From the NCBI GenBank assembly GCA_936450465.1, contig OW388304.1, positions 7,446,700-7,510,699 of the forward strand: DNA of 64,000 nt, read 5' to 3'. Below, one piece after another: positions 25,009-36,949 of the stretch. Below the pieces are notes generated by a model. It did no database searches. It was given only the letters and a program-made list of their open reading frames with translations, and was not told the DNA's origin. Numbering within the stretch: the stretch's first letter is position 1; every line of letters starts with the position of its first letter. The translations under genes and the position numbers were made by a program. This stretch comes from Gibbula magus (lineage: Eukaryota; Mollusca; Gastropoda; Trochida; Trochidae).

Positions 25009-25841
25009 AAATGCATGCATATATGTGTAAACATTATAATTTTGTTTGGGTTTTTTTAATAATTGTTTTTATAAAACTGTTTTTTATTATAGAGATAAAA
25101 CGGCGCAGCTATAACCCTGGTTAAATGTGAATACTTATTATTTCTGAATGGAATGTTTACAGTTTAAATTATTTTTTTAAAATTTAATTAATTTTTTAAA
25201 ATTTAATTTATTCAAGAATTTGGGAAAATCAAAGTTGATATTTTTATATCATGACTTTTCGGGGTTTTTTTGTTGTAAGCTAGAAAATTAATCAGCCATC
25301 AAGTGTTATATCAGAAATATTGAAATCAGTTTCAGTAACCTTATATGCGTTACACACCTATTAAAAACTGAGTTTAAAACAATGTCATTTTACTGTGAGG
25401 AACCAAACGATTACATAAGTTTTCTTGTATTTATAAATTATTCATTTAATCATAAATAGTAAACTTTTGTCTTTGATTTGATTTTACTACTTTGGACAAA
25501 GACAATGCAGCTAATTTCTGACCTCTGGTATTACCGGTTATTCATGTTATGGTTTTATAGTATGTTTTAGTTATCATCCCCACCTTTACTCAGTATCGTA
25601 GGTGTAGCTTTAACAAAGTTAATCCTCATTATAATTCCTCCTTATCTTTCTACAATGACTTTTACCAAGTGACATGACACTTGTTCATATGACCTTCAGG
25701 ACCGGCCATGTTCTCTTTGCAGTAAATGTTTGATACTGTGAATAACTTTGAAAGCAACCTTGACTTGAAGTTACGGATCCATCGGTTGGACTGTCTACTA
25801 GGTTACGAGGAATAACGGCTACAGGGAATGACGCCTACAGG

Positions 25842-25850
25842 GTATAAATA
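25842..25850 (+). promoter_or_regulatory. Possible TATA box
   Basis: CAGGGTATAAATAGC, a strong TATA-box match, but no open frame follows that I can support. Confidence 0.15.
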
Positions 25851-28411
25851 GCTACAGTCTGGTTCACTGTGGTTTATTCTGCCGATAAAACCCTTATGCA
25901 TTTCTAAAAGTCTTGTCTCAACACAACTACAAGCAAACGAAACATCTTATTGGCTATCTTTTTAGAATATTCACCTACCGTCGTGAGTGGTGCGTTTGAT
26001 GTTATAACAATCTACATACTTACTTAGTGGAACAATCAGCCTTAACGTCATGTAGAAGATGGATACATTATTCGACTATTATCAATTAAGAATGTGCCAA
26101 TTAGAAATGGTCTTCATGCTAGTTAGTTTATGATTGCTTAGGATTCATGAAAAGTAAAAATCTTTGTCAGCACATATGGTCTTTCAGCATGTATGAAAGC
26201 GAAATAAAATATTATGACAATACTCAATGCCTTTTTTAATTTTTAAAAGTTTTGAACTTCAAATTTTGCTTGATAAATTCTCCCGCATAACTACCGTTTT
26301 AAGTACAACATGTGGGTGTGTCCCATTGTCAATAGTAGCACATTGATATGAGTGAGCGTACCGATTGTAGATTAATGTTGGTTTAACTACAAATAAAAGT
26401 GTTAACTATTTTACTGAAATTGAACAATACTTTTTATGAAGATGATTGCATTGACACTACTTGAAGGACCCTCTCTCTTAAATCAGATATTCAACTGTTT
26501 CCATCAATAATGCAGCAAAGCAACTGATTAATTTTCAAAACTCATTGTCATAATACCACTATCCTTATATCCAAAATGTGATACATATAAGTGCATTTAT
26601 AATTACATACAATGCAAAGAAGAGAGAACATGATTACCGTTATGCATAGTAAGGGCAATAGAAGTGATAATTAGAATCAATATTTTCTGGGTAACAACAT
26701 CTTTATTGTATTTAACATTCAGAAAATTTCCCTCTTTCCTCAAATTATCTAGTAAAACTTCCTAAACAGGAAAAGTCAATAAAAATGCCGTAATATCTAC
26801 CCTTAGTTTTAGTGACATCTGTCTGTGTTATCGCCTGCAGATTGATGATCAATGGTTGAGTATCCCGACCTAAAGCCAGTAATGATATCATTGTTATCAC
26901 AACAAGATTGAAGTATTTTATCAAGTTGATTTGGGAGTGAATGAGTAATATATCTCTATAACCATGCGATAGGTAGATACATTTGAGTTCTAAAGATAGT
27001 GGTGACTGCAAGGAGGAAGATACGGATGCTTATGTGAGCTAGTTTTGACACCAATCTCGGAGATTCGCATTTCAAAAGGCCTGTGTGTCTTGAGAACTCA
27101 CATCATAATGGGCTTTCACCATTTGCATGCACAAACATAATAAACAATGAACACAATTAAGACACAACAAGATTGATTCCTGAACAAAATATAAATGAAC
27201 ACCAGTACTAACCGATGCACATGGTGGACGGTGGCGTGTACTAACACCTACAAGGGAAAACGCCTACAGTGTTGAACAAACAATTTTAGGCACCAGTGGT
27301 TTTGATTTTTCATCAATGCAGAATGTCCCATTACTTTTTGCACAAATACCTACAGTGAATACAAAACACAGAGTGTTATGGCATATTCATATTCATTTTA
27401 TCATAAATTAAATTAAATGTCTATATGCCATACTTTCTTAACTTGATAGTCGAATATTCTGTTCAAAAATCATTTTGATAAAGCAATTTCAGCACGCCAG
27501 GTATTTGAATTGTCATATAAATAGAAGTACCATACTCTGATGTATGAAATTGTGAGTGCTTATTTATTGAGCATGTGTCCATCGAACACATCAACTTACC
27601 GTCTCCGACAACAGTATTTCGTTTTAAACTCCTTAAAAACGTGTGGACGCTTCTTTTCCACGTGAGTATACAACATGTCATAAATACTTTTATTATATAA
27701 TTGAGAGTCAGATTCTCTGTTCTATCAGTGGAATAAACCTTATATCGAGCTACAGTGACGATAACCTTTATCGCCACTAGCGTAATGTTATACGATCAAT
27801 TATGACGTCACCCTGGAAACTTGCCAAGGTAGTCCCTTGAAATCAGTCAATTACAACATAAATATACATAATATCCGTCTTTTCGTGACAAATACCATGT
27901 TTTTCTCATGTCATGAGATAGAAAAGTTATATATTTTCACTCGTAGCTGCGCCGCTTGTGAACATATATATGGTGATAACACTTATAGTCACCCTCCTGA
28001 GTGGCGATAAACGTTATCACCACTCTCGTGACGTCATTGGGACAATACTATATATTGCGTCATAGTGTCAGCTTACGAAGACTGTACATTTACTGTTGAC
28101 ATTATTCCAACGAATAACAGAGAAATATTGAAATAATTTCTTTACAAACACCATGTTTATCTTATCGAGTGACGTAGAAAGTACATATTTCACGAGTGAT
28201 AGGGTATATAGGTAGGTCTATATACATATATCTTTCTAACGCTATTTCAAAGCGATACACGGTATCTGCGCTAGATGTTGAATTTCTTATCAAATCCATG
28301 TATGCTCTAAGTTTTGATTTTTGTTCTGGTGAATTTGTCTTTTGATAAGCAAATTGCGTTTAATATTGTCTTTCCAAACACATTCATGGGTATTCTCTTC
28401 TCACATAGGTC

Positions 28412-28448
28412 ACTCCCTTCAGATTTCCGATTCTAACCTGAAGGGAGT
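28412..28448. repeat. Short hairpin ACTCCCTTCAG/CTGAAGGGAGT
   Basis: An 11-bp perfect stem with a 15-base loop; no context suggests a role. Confidence 0.4.
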
Positions 28449-28937
28449 AACCTCTTTCGAAAGTGAATGACACATAAGGTGCTGAAATCAATACTTTCAG
28501 AATGGTTTGGACACAAGTTTAAGCATTAAAGTTAAAACTTGAGAAAGTATGGAAATTATGTTTATTAAAAATCATGTCGATACAATGTACCCTTTGTGCT
28601 TTGAGCAATTATTGCTATACAAAGTTGTAGGTAGTTATATTTCACTCTGCTATATGTCGCAAAGTTAACGACATTCCAAATCATGAACGAATAATTTGCT
28701 TCGTTGGCTTCTATATATATTATGTAAATGTTTCAGTCGTTGAATCGTTTTATATAATTAGTTTCTTTCGTTTGATCAGATTCCATTTTCATCAAAGAAT
28801 CAACATATTTTAATTCAAATTTTATTTTAATTCAGCTCATCGTGGAACCGTTGACTGCACGACCACCAGGTTCTCCTCAACAGCTCCTCAGACACCTCTT
28901 CTGTCTTCACCAACTCCTCCTCCTTTACCTCCCAGTA

Positions 28938-29050
28938 TTACACCTCTTCTATGAAGCTTTCATCAGTCGGAACATCTCTCCTGTGAAGACGTCTCACCAC
29001 TCCACTTAAACTTGAACCATTATTTGGTCGTTCTTCAGGCATAACATCTC
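28938..29050 (-). pseudogene. Orphaned C-terminal end of gene B
   Basis: Read on the minus strand this fragment encodes [20 protein letters not shown], then VPTDESF and a TAA stop. It closely matches the end of gene A ([20 protein letters not shown]). It is separated from the rest of gene B exon 3 by the LINE at 29051-31672. The 8-bp duplication AACATCTC on both sides of the LINE shows that the two parts were once contiguous. The upstream frameshift already ends the gene B frame, so this end is probably untranslated. Confidence 0.65.
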
Positions 29051-29114
29051 GAAGCAAGACTTCATATTTGATGATTCAGTAAAATATGTTGATGTAGATT
29101 ATGATTGTGATCGG

Positions 29115-29447
29115 TTGGACCAAAAACGTGCGTCTAAGGATAAGGTTGTGAACTCATTTGATCGTTCGCTCCTCGAGATGTGTAGAAGTGTTGGAGTTCA
29201 TATGCTAAACGGGAGGTCGCAGCATGATGAGAAAGGTGAATTCGCGTTTGTTTTTCATTTAGGGCAAAGTGTGATGGACTACATTCTGTTATCTTCAAAT
29301 ATCTGTTATTGTGCGTCAAATTTCAAGATCTTACAAAAAGATGAGTCAGACCATTTTCAGGTATCCTATCATTTAAATTTGAACATGCCATCTTGTTCAC
29401 AACCAGAAAGCAGCAAAGTTCACAGGTGGGATAAGCTATTCTGCTAG
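29115..29447 (+). pseudogene. LINE endonuclease C-terminal remnant
   Basis: Residues such as MLNGRSQHDEKGEF, GQSVMDYILLSSN and KDESDHFQV match the end of an APE-type LINE endonuclease, whose conserved SDH motif is visible. The N-terminal catalytic half is missing through 5' truncation. Confidence 0.65.
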
Positions 29448-29943
29448 AATAGTGAGTGTAACAACTACAAGGAGGTATTAAGATGTAGAGAATACGTCAC
29501 CTTCCTTCGAAGATTATTGATTTAATTTTTATGATCAATAGTGCTCACAATTTTGTGTTGGGTGGTATTACAACTGAAACTTGTCAGTGTGGAATGTCAA
29601 GTAAAGGTCAGTTCAGTAACTCTCATTCAACCAGCATGCTGGGACTTAGAATACACAGAACTAAAGAAAAATTTAAAAAAATTTGTTGGATAGATTTCGT
29701 TTGACAGGATTGGATTTGACCTATCGCTTAATCAGGTATAAATTAAAAAAAAGTGTGCCGGAGTAAAAAGATAATGTTTGAGAACAATAAAAAAAAAACC
29801 TTCAGTTTCTAGAGTCTCTAGACCCGAAAGACTTATGGAAGAAACTCAAAGCTTTCACAAAACGCAGTAATCCACTTAGTTCCATTTCTCAAGATGAATG
29901 GCACCATTATTTTCAATCACTCATTCAGGAAACACACTTCAAT

Positions 29944-30737
29944 GTGTCTGACGATTTCAATAATCATGTGAAACAAATCTTGAGCCAGAATTCAGACTAT
30001 GAAAACCAAGACCTTAACTGTCCAGATATAATAGACACAGATTCAGATAAGGAGCATTTAATATTTGACAATTGTGTAGACATTGACATTTCATTAAAAG
30101 AAAAAGAAATGACTTTAAAGAATCTTACAAATGGAAAAGCTCCTGGTCCGGATGGTGTGTTAAATGAACACTTGAAACATGGGTGTGCCGAGTGCCGTGT
30201 GTTGGTTAAGTACCCTTTTCATCAGTGAGTTATATGCTGAAAGCTAAGGGTTGCAAAGGACTTTTTGTAAATGGAGTTTTTGATAACATAACTTCTTTGA
30301 TGTTTGCTAATGATATTTCTAATATGAGTGACAGTGTTGGACGATTACAGAAACATACCGACTGTGTAGTAGACTTTTGTGACAGATACGGAATGAAGAT
30401 CAATATAAGCAAAACAAAAATCATTGTTTTGAGAAGAGGTGGGATAGTGAAAAGCAATGAAAAATGGAACATCAAATCACAAGAAATTGAATTAGTCAAC
30501 TCATATAAGTATCTAAGAATGTGTTTTACATCCAAATTGTTCTGGGGTTTAGCTCAAAAAGCCCTTGTACAGCAAGCAGAGAAAGCCATGTATCTACTTT
30601 TAAATTTCACAATCAAGTTCAAAGTGACAATTAAAAATGCCCTTTTCTATTTAATAGAATGGTTGCGCCAGTGCTTAACTATGCTTCAGACATGTGGGGC
30701 TTCGAAGAGTCATATTGTGCTGAGAATATTCACTTGA
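29944..30737 (+). pseudogene. LINE reverse transcriptase remnants
   Basis: Two overlapping frames. The first has NGKAPGPDGVLNEHLK (RT finger). The second has the catalytic-site region mutated to FANDI and the following GMKINISKTKIIVLRRGG and SYKYLRMCFTSKL. The core between them is deleted. Confidence 0.75.
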
Positions 30738-31689
30738 AATTTTGCAAAATCATTGTATCTGTCAAATAAAGTACAACTAATGCTGTCATCTATGGTGAAC
30801 TTAGGAGATATCCTTTATTTATCAGGCAGATGTGTAGAATGTTGAAATTCTGGTTGAAACTACTTGACATGTCAAGTAACAGGTATCCTAAAGCTTGCTA
30901 TTCCATGCTATGTGGACTTGACAGTGCAGGAAGGAAGTCATGGGCTTCGTCAATCAGAATGGTTTCATATGGTTTTGGATTTGTTTGGGAAAATCAAGGA
31001 GTTGAAAATAAATCATCATTTTGAACTTCGTTCAAGCAGAGAGCTATTGCCTGTTGGAAGCGAAATTGGTCAGCCACTATAAGTGAAAGTAGTAAAGTAT
31101 CTCTCTATTGCAAATCTAAATCTTCTGTTCAAATGGAAACACGTCAGTGTGGTACATATCGCTAGATACAGGACTGCGCTAACAAGGTTCAGATGCACTT
31201 ACCACAATCTTGCTGTAGAATCAGGGAGATGGACATGAATAAAAAGAGAAGAGAGAGTGTGCAACTTCTGTTTGTCAATACTTAAATGAACTGTTCTTGA
31301 GGATGAGATCCATTTTATCATCAGAGTCGACTACTGCATATTCCACGTTATTATTTTTCAAATGAAGCCTGATTTATTCACCTAATGAGTCAAGGGAATC
31401 AGTCATTACTAGCCAAATATATTTAAGGCCTTTGCAGTTAGACAGGGTGACATCATCAATGGATTAAAGGGAGATACCTGATTGACCCTGCATTGTTTGA
31501 CATTTATCACTTGTGTTTGGTGATTTGATTTGTCACTTGAAATCAATATCTTTAACTCTACTGCTTTATATACTATCAATTATGGACATTCCTGTACAGC
31601 TTTCCACCTTTGAAGAATGTATGTTTGTACCCTGGGCCCCAAATACTGTAATAAAGAGGTGAATTGAATTGAAACATCTCCGCTCTGAA

Positions 31690-32690
31690 TACTTCTTCTG
31701 TAGAGACGATCTGGTTCAACATCTCGTTCACCTCAACGCATATTACCTCTGCTATGAAGACCACCTCTCCCTCCACCTGGGTGTCAATGCATGACATCTC
31801 TGCTCTGAGTACTTCTCCTGTAGAGACGATCTGGTTCACCAACTCGCTCATATACCAGGTATATTAACTCTGCTATGTTGACCATCAATCGGAACATCTC
31901 TGTAGTGTAGAGGACCACCTTCTCTTCGTAAACCTCCACCTCTCCCTCCACCTGGGTGTCCCTGCATGACATATCTGCTCTGAGTACTTCTCCTGTAGAG
32001 ACGATCTGCTTCACCAACTCCTTCACTTCCAGGCATATTGACTCTGCTAAGTTGACCATCAATCGGAACATCTCTGTAGTGTAGAGGACCACCTTCTCTT
32101 CGTAAACCTCCACCTATAGGTCCACGTGGGTATCCCTGCATGACATATCTGCTCTGAATACTTCTCCTGTAGAGACGATCTGCTTCACCAACTCCTTCAC
32201 TTCCAGGCATATTGACTCTGCTAAGTTGACCATCAATCGGAACATCTCTGTAGTGTAGAGGACCACCTTCTCTTCGTAAACCTCCACCTCTCCCTCCACC
32301 TCGGTGTCCCTGCATGACATATCTGCTCTGAGTACTTCTCCTGTAGAGACGATATGCTTCACCAACTCCTTCACTTCCAGGCATATTGACTCTGCTAAGT
32401 TGACCATCAATCGGAACATCTCTGTAGTGTAGAGGACCACCTTCTCTTCGTAAACCTCCACCTATAGGTCCACGTGGGTATCCCTGCATGACATCTCTGC
32501 TCTGAATACTTCTCCTGTAGAGACGATCTGCTTCACCAACTCCTTCACTTCCAGGCATATTGACTAAGCTAAGTTGACCATCAATCGGAACATCTCTGTA
32601 GTGTAGAGGACCACCTTCTCTTCGTAAACCTCCACCTTTAGGTCCACGTGGGTATCCCTGCATGACATATCTGCTCTGAACAAATCTTCC
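31690..32690 (-). repeat. 174-bp coding tandem repeat in gene B exon 3
   Basis: The block around the plus-strand word GACGATCTGC recurs at 32000, 32174, 32348 and 32522 with a spacing of exactly 174 bp. A further copy at 31825 is 175 bp away and another at 31705 is 120 bp away. Copies are nearly identical, which points to recent expansion or gene conversion. Because 174 is divisible by 3, a second minus-strand frame also stays open. Splice phase and the match to gene A choose the LHYRDVP frame. Confidence 0.85.
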
Positions 32691-35025
32691 GTGAAGACGT
32701 CGAACAGCTCCACCACTTTGTCCCAAACTGCCTTCAAATGTATTGGCTGTCTGACAAAATTACAAAACAACATGTCTGTTATCGCATCATCAACTTATCT
32801 ATATTTGTTAGGTTATGTGACATTGTAGTACTGTATTCTGACATGTTCATGTGCTTTCATTTACTCTATTGGTATATCTGTGGTGCATCGTATGTAACAA
32901 GCTGGATAGTAAACCTATACATTTATCGCTTTCTTCCAGAAAATTAATTTAGGTTGGTATAACAAAGCCTAATATCAAACATCAAACTTTTGATTGCTTG
33001 TCGAAGTAACCAACTTTGCAGTTTTAAAGATAAATTTAAGAAGGGACGATATGACAACAGAGATAAATACAAAAATGATCATAACCACAAAATACATATT
33101 TCAGATCTAGATATAACGGTTAATTTGTATGAAGCTAATATTTTTATTTGGAGAGATATGTTTCTCACAAAATGACTTCCTCATAGAGGCCCAGTTCACG
33201 TTATGTTTCCATGAAAACCGCAGAGAGGTTAATTCTACCTCATATGGTCTACACTGTCGGCCAAAAGGAATGCCTACTTGCTTTTCAGTAAAATGAAAGA
33301 TGAAATCATTTCTGAAATATAATTAATGGTTGTCTCTACGCTATGCTGAAACAATAATTAATATGAAAGTGCATTTCAATCTTGGAAAAACTGTGATTAG
33401 AGCCAACAACATTCACATTCATTTACTTGCGCACCATAACCACGTACATCTGAAGCGTCATCACCACTTTAATGCGAATGGGTGACTATATTGTTGCTCA
33501 TGGTTGTATGAAAATCTGTTTCAAATGTTTTCCTGATCAAGCACTGATCAAAAACTGAACAATTTATGTTGTCTCATTTCAACAATCGCCATTCTTTTGT
33601 GACAGGACAATTTCTGAAATTTAAATATTTTATGCAGAAATGGTACAACTTCATAATAGGTGTAGGCGTTTCTTTTGGCCGACAGTGTAACTTATAACAG
33701 GCAAACCTAGGGGAAATGGTTGACATGAATGACACGTTTACTGTAATTAGCATATCCTCGTAGAGACAATTATTTTAACGCTTTAGTATTACAAGATAAT
33801 GAAGTCGAAAAGATACCATTTGCACCAATTGTGCTTATTTATGTCAGTAATGTGGTATTCTAGTCGAGACACATTGCAATGATAATTTATTCAAGTTACC
33901 TCAGCTAGGAATTGTCCAAGGACACCTGTACTCCTCCTTCCGTCTTTCGCTTCTGTTTTGGAAATAGCTTGGTAATGAGTTTCATCATAGAAACGTGGTA
34001 ATATAGCATTTGTTTACAATGCTTGAAGAGGCTAAACTGTGATTATACAACAAATTTAAACAAACACTGTACCTCATGAATGGATGTTCAAGTCCCAAAA
34101 GTTTTGTGTTTGTGTTCTCGCCGTACTCATTATATCAAAAGTAAAAATGAAGTTCTCTTTACTATCTTAACTACCTTAACTTTCAGTATGTCCATGAGCT
34201 TCATTAAACAGTGTTATGATACAGATGAGCAAACCACGTTTTATATAATTACAAAACTTAAATAAATTTTAATTCAAACATTAAAACAATAACCAATATC
34301 AATATCATAAAGCAAAGCAGTTGTCGCTTTTAGTTCCATGCTTACGGTATGACAAGAAAACAACTTGTGTGACCACATTGTTAAAGGTACATCCATTGTG
34401 TTTCATAAAATGTTATTTGGCTTTAATACGTTCCAACTCATCACATGTGCTATCTACGATGAAAATAAATTCACTCAGCTTGCATATTTATCCCCAATCG
34501 CCAAATATATTCATAATTACTAGTTTCCAATACAAATTTAGTATCATCATTATGCATGTGCAGAAACCGAAAGTACACGTCCCATTGACATGCACAGTTG
34601 TTATATGACCTATTAAACATTATCAACTCAAATCTGTCTTTTTGTCTGTTATAAATAAGATTCCAAAATTACGTTTTGCTCATTGACGCGCGTCACACGT
34701 TTTGCATTGTCCGGTTTTCGATCAGAAATCATTACTTTTACCTTCATATCGTCAATATGCTAAGTCTACTATCATCAAAATGGTAGTTTTCGGTAACAGT
34801 CGGTACTTCTTGATAAAGTAACACCATTTATAACGTTTGCAATATGTGACCCCCGCCAACACAATGGATGTACCTTTAAGGACACGGATGTTCACACGCT
34901 GCAAAATGATTTAAAATGTGACAATTGTTCTCAAAGTGGGAATGTAATAATGGACATTTACCTGCAGCTGGACCAACCAGCAATAAGAAGCCCGTCAGCA
35001 AACCGGTGATGAGTTGAGACATCAT
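31848..35025 (-). CDS. Gene B: secreted LHxRD protein with 58-aa tandem repeats
   Basis: Paralogue of gene A, product unrecognised. Exons are 34962-35025 (signal peptide, MMSQLITGLLTGFLLLVGP), 33900-33952 (linker ending GQFLAE) and 31848-32750 (903 bp, TGA stop). Phases match gene A and the total is 1020 bp, or 339 aa. Exon 3 opens TANTFEGSLGQSGGAVRRLHG, aligning with the start of gene A exon 3. It then carries about four and a half copies of a 58-residue unit (174 bp) containing DRLYRRS, GGGLRREGGPLHYRDVPIDG and NMPGSEGVGEA. Each unit has two RR pairs, as expected of a repeated peptide precursor. The present stop follows a one-base insertion relative to the other units (175 instead of 174 bp near 31855). 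Further decayed repeat lies beyond it, then a LINE, then the original C-terminus. Gene B may therefore be a C-terminally truncated allele or a young pseudogene. Confidence 0.62.
33250..33689. mobile_element. TACACTGTCGGCC MITE in gene B intron 2
   Basis: Same terminal repeats as 9265-9784 (one end AAAAGGAATGCCTAC, the other exact), about 440 bp. It is absent from the gene A copy of this intron. Confidence 0.7.
34385..34875. mobile_element. piggyBac-type MITE in gene B intron 1
   Basis: AGGTACATCCATTGTGT and ACACAATGGATGTACCT inverted ends with TTAA at 34381-34384 and 34876-34879. A diverged inverted copy lies at 44834-45191. Confidence 0.75.
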
Positions 35026-35245
35026 GACTTCAGCAACAATAATGCTGAAGACAATTTGGTCCTTCTTTTATTTACTTTTCCCCAATTTCCATAACTCTGT
35101 ATTCTCACCTCTCAGCGTGTACATCAAGCCACCAGCATGACGACCAGCTTCATTGCTTCTTTAGTCTGTACGGCACATATCTGTTTATACGCTTGACTGA
35201 GACACACATGTTCACCATGGAAGACGCAGAAAAACAAAACAATAT
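35026..35245 (-). promoter_or_regulatory. Gene B promoter
   Basis: Same arrangement as in gene A: a TAAATAAAAG-like box about 40 nt upstream of the ATG, followed by AGGACCAA. Flanking sequence is similar to the gene A and outer gene C promoters, including a plus-strand TTCACCATGGAAG word near 35210. Promoter function is inferred. Confidence 0.45.
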
Positions 35246-35477
35246 TTATAAACATGCCTGATCATTGTTCCTCATAACTGGTTTTCCTTGGATGTTTTGT
35301 TTACACAGAATCGAATTTTAGTTATTTGGAATAATTAACTTGGAATAATAAACATGGAATAATAATGAGGTTAATGACATATGTCCATGTCGCATGGTAG
35401 CTAAAGCAAAGCTCCATGTATCAGATGATTTCAGCAGCATTGACTATGCTTGATTCGGGGCCCCAGCGAGTCTAACA

Positions 35478-35740
35478 TTTTTTTTTTTTTTTTTTTTTTT
35501 TTAATAACTCTTTATTGTCCGTAATACAGTGTACATGGGAAATTTGTTGCGTGCAAATAGCACCCGGCAGCCACAGTGCAGCGCCAGTCAAAGCGTTGTT
35601 CTGTCCTTATAATGCTGAGTGTCAAGCAAGGCAGCAACAACTCCCATCTTTTAACGTATTTTGGTATGACGCGACCGGGAATCGAACCCCGGTCTTCCGG
35701 GTGATGAGCAGACACTCTACCAACTGAGCTACATCCCCGG
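35478..35740 (-). mobile_element. tRNA-derived SINE
   Basis: On the minus strand it begins with a tRNA-like head carrying A box TAGCTCAGTTGG (35720-35731) and B box GGTTCGATTCC (35678-35688), followed by a body and a poly-A tail of about 25 (35478-35502). The acceptor arm does not pair, so it is not a working tRNA gene. Confidence 0.8.
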
Positions 35741-36059
35741 ATGGATTCAAGAATGTTTGGAAAATCACAGTTGATACTTTTATGCCATAACTTTCTTTTT
35801 TTCTTTATTGTAAGCTAGGTGATTCATCAGCTATCAAGTGTTGAAATATTGTTATACTCAAAGTCGGGATCAGTTTCATTAGCCTTATATGAGTTACACA
35901 TCCATTAAAAAACTATTATAAAACAATGTCCTTTACTTTGGCGAACTATGAGACTCATAGTTTTCTTGTAGCTTATAGAATTATTCATTTAGTGAGAAAT
36001 AGTAAATGTTTGTGTTTGATTTGATATAACTGGTCGGGACAAAGCTGACTGAAAGCTGG

Positions 36060-36458
36060 ATTTTGTCATCGTCAGGGGCAACTTAACGGTAGCTCAATAC
36101 ATCCGGGACGTGTTACAGCCTGTCGTTGTTCCTCATTTCGATAACCATGCACTTTCTACACGATCCCAGTACATGGACGACAACGCCCGGCCTCACCGAT
36201 CACTTGCCGTTGTCGATTACATGCGAGCCAACGCAATGACAACTTTACCCTGGCCAGCAGTAAGCCCAGATCTGAACCCTCTGGATCATGTGTGGGGTAT
36301 TCTAGGGCGGCGACTCCAGGCTTGGAACCCTCCAGTACAGAATTTACATGAGTTGGATGCAGCTGTTATTGACACAAGACTAGATCCGACGTCTGGTTTG
36401 AGGCATGAGACGTAGGGTGCAGTGTGTTATCCGGGTACGTGGTGGTCCTACCAGATAT
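36060..36458 (+). pseudogene. Tc1/mariner transposase C-terminal remnant
   Basis: MDDNARPHRSLAVVDYM and SPDLNPLDHVWGILGRRLQ are the second and third catalytic regions of a Tc1-like transposase, with D in place of the usual E (LDHVW). After a break, another frame gives MRRRVQCVIRVRGGPTRY and a stop, the normal C-terminus. The N-terminal half is missing. Confidence 0.8.
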
Positions 36459-36949
36459 TGATCATTCTTATTGAACATGTACACTAGGGTCTACAAAGAA
36501 TATTTAGAAGTGACAATACCAATGCGAATGTGTTTTGTTTCACTTGCTCCATACTTGTGTGGACATTGTTTCATGGTAAAAACAGTACCGTCATGACGTC
36601 ATCGCTATTAAATAATGATAACAGCTACATAGTGTTGGGTTTCTGTCTTGCAGGATGGTTAATCTATCAGAAAAAATAATCTCAGACTAATTTAGGGTCA
36701 TAGCAGAGCTTACTTGTTTCTGACATTCAGCTATATGAAAATATCAGGGGGTGCTTAACTTTTATCTTCTACATATATACATCGATATATACCGCACAAA
36801 CTCCTAAATGTGATAAACTTCAGATCTATGGCCTTACATGTTATTGCCAAGCTTGCAATTCTACACAGTTTGGTACCCAGATCGACCAAATATACATTTG
36901 ACTGTATGCTGTTGATATGCTGTGGGACACATTAATTAATTGATGTTCT

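Larger units (their letters stand above)
14730..25520. repeat. Segmental duplication, copy A
   Basis: This block aligns in patches with 28760-36050. Shared landmarks include TTTCATCAAAGAATCAACATA at the left edge, the three family exons, the promoter, and TCATTTAATCATAAATAGTAAA near the right edge. Large insertions differ between copies. The match was made by eye, so the edges are approximate. Confidence 0.7.
25521..28759. other. Spacer between the two duplicated blocks
   Basis: No gene supported. 27470-27640 resembles 55860-56030, and 27880-27950 resembles 63090-63160 (GACAAATACCATGTTT...TATATATTTTCACT), so dispersed repeats are present. A CCTACAG(G/T)G phrase recurs near 25800-25860 and 27240-27350. 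Confidence 0.4.
29051..31672 (+). mobile_element. 5'-truncated, decayed LINE inserted in gene B exon 3
   Basis: An 8-bp target duplication AACATCTC flanks it (29043-29050 and 31673-31680). The 3' end is AATAAAGAGGTGAATTGAATTGAA, the tail style of CR1/L2-like LINEs. Coding remnants in order: end of an endonuclease domain (29115-29447; NGR, VMDYILLSS, DESDH), an RT start (29944-30228; NGKAPGPDG) and an RT palm/thumb part (30225-30737; FANDISNMSD where FADD is expected, then YGMKINISKTK). Frameshifts and a deletion between the RT parts show it is dead. Confidence 0.82.
28760..36050. repeat. Segmental duplication, copy B
   Basis: Counterpart of 14730-25520, in the same orientation and carrying gene B. 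Insertions private to this copy are the LINE (29051-31672), two MITEs (33250-33689 and 34385-34875) and a SINE (35478-35740). A Tc1 fragment lies at its right edge. Confidence 0.7.

Noticed and set aside
32114..32461. Alternative minus-strand frame through the gene B repeats (MEVYEEKVVLYTTEMFR...)
   Set aside because: Open only because the 174-bp unit is divisible by three. The splice phase from exon 2 and the match to gene A choose the other frame.
35650..35740. tRNA gene
   Set aside because: A and B boxes are present, but the acceptor stem does not pair and a poly-A tail follows, so it is a SINE.
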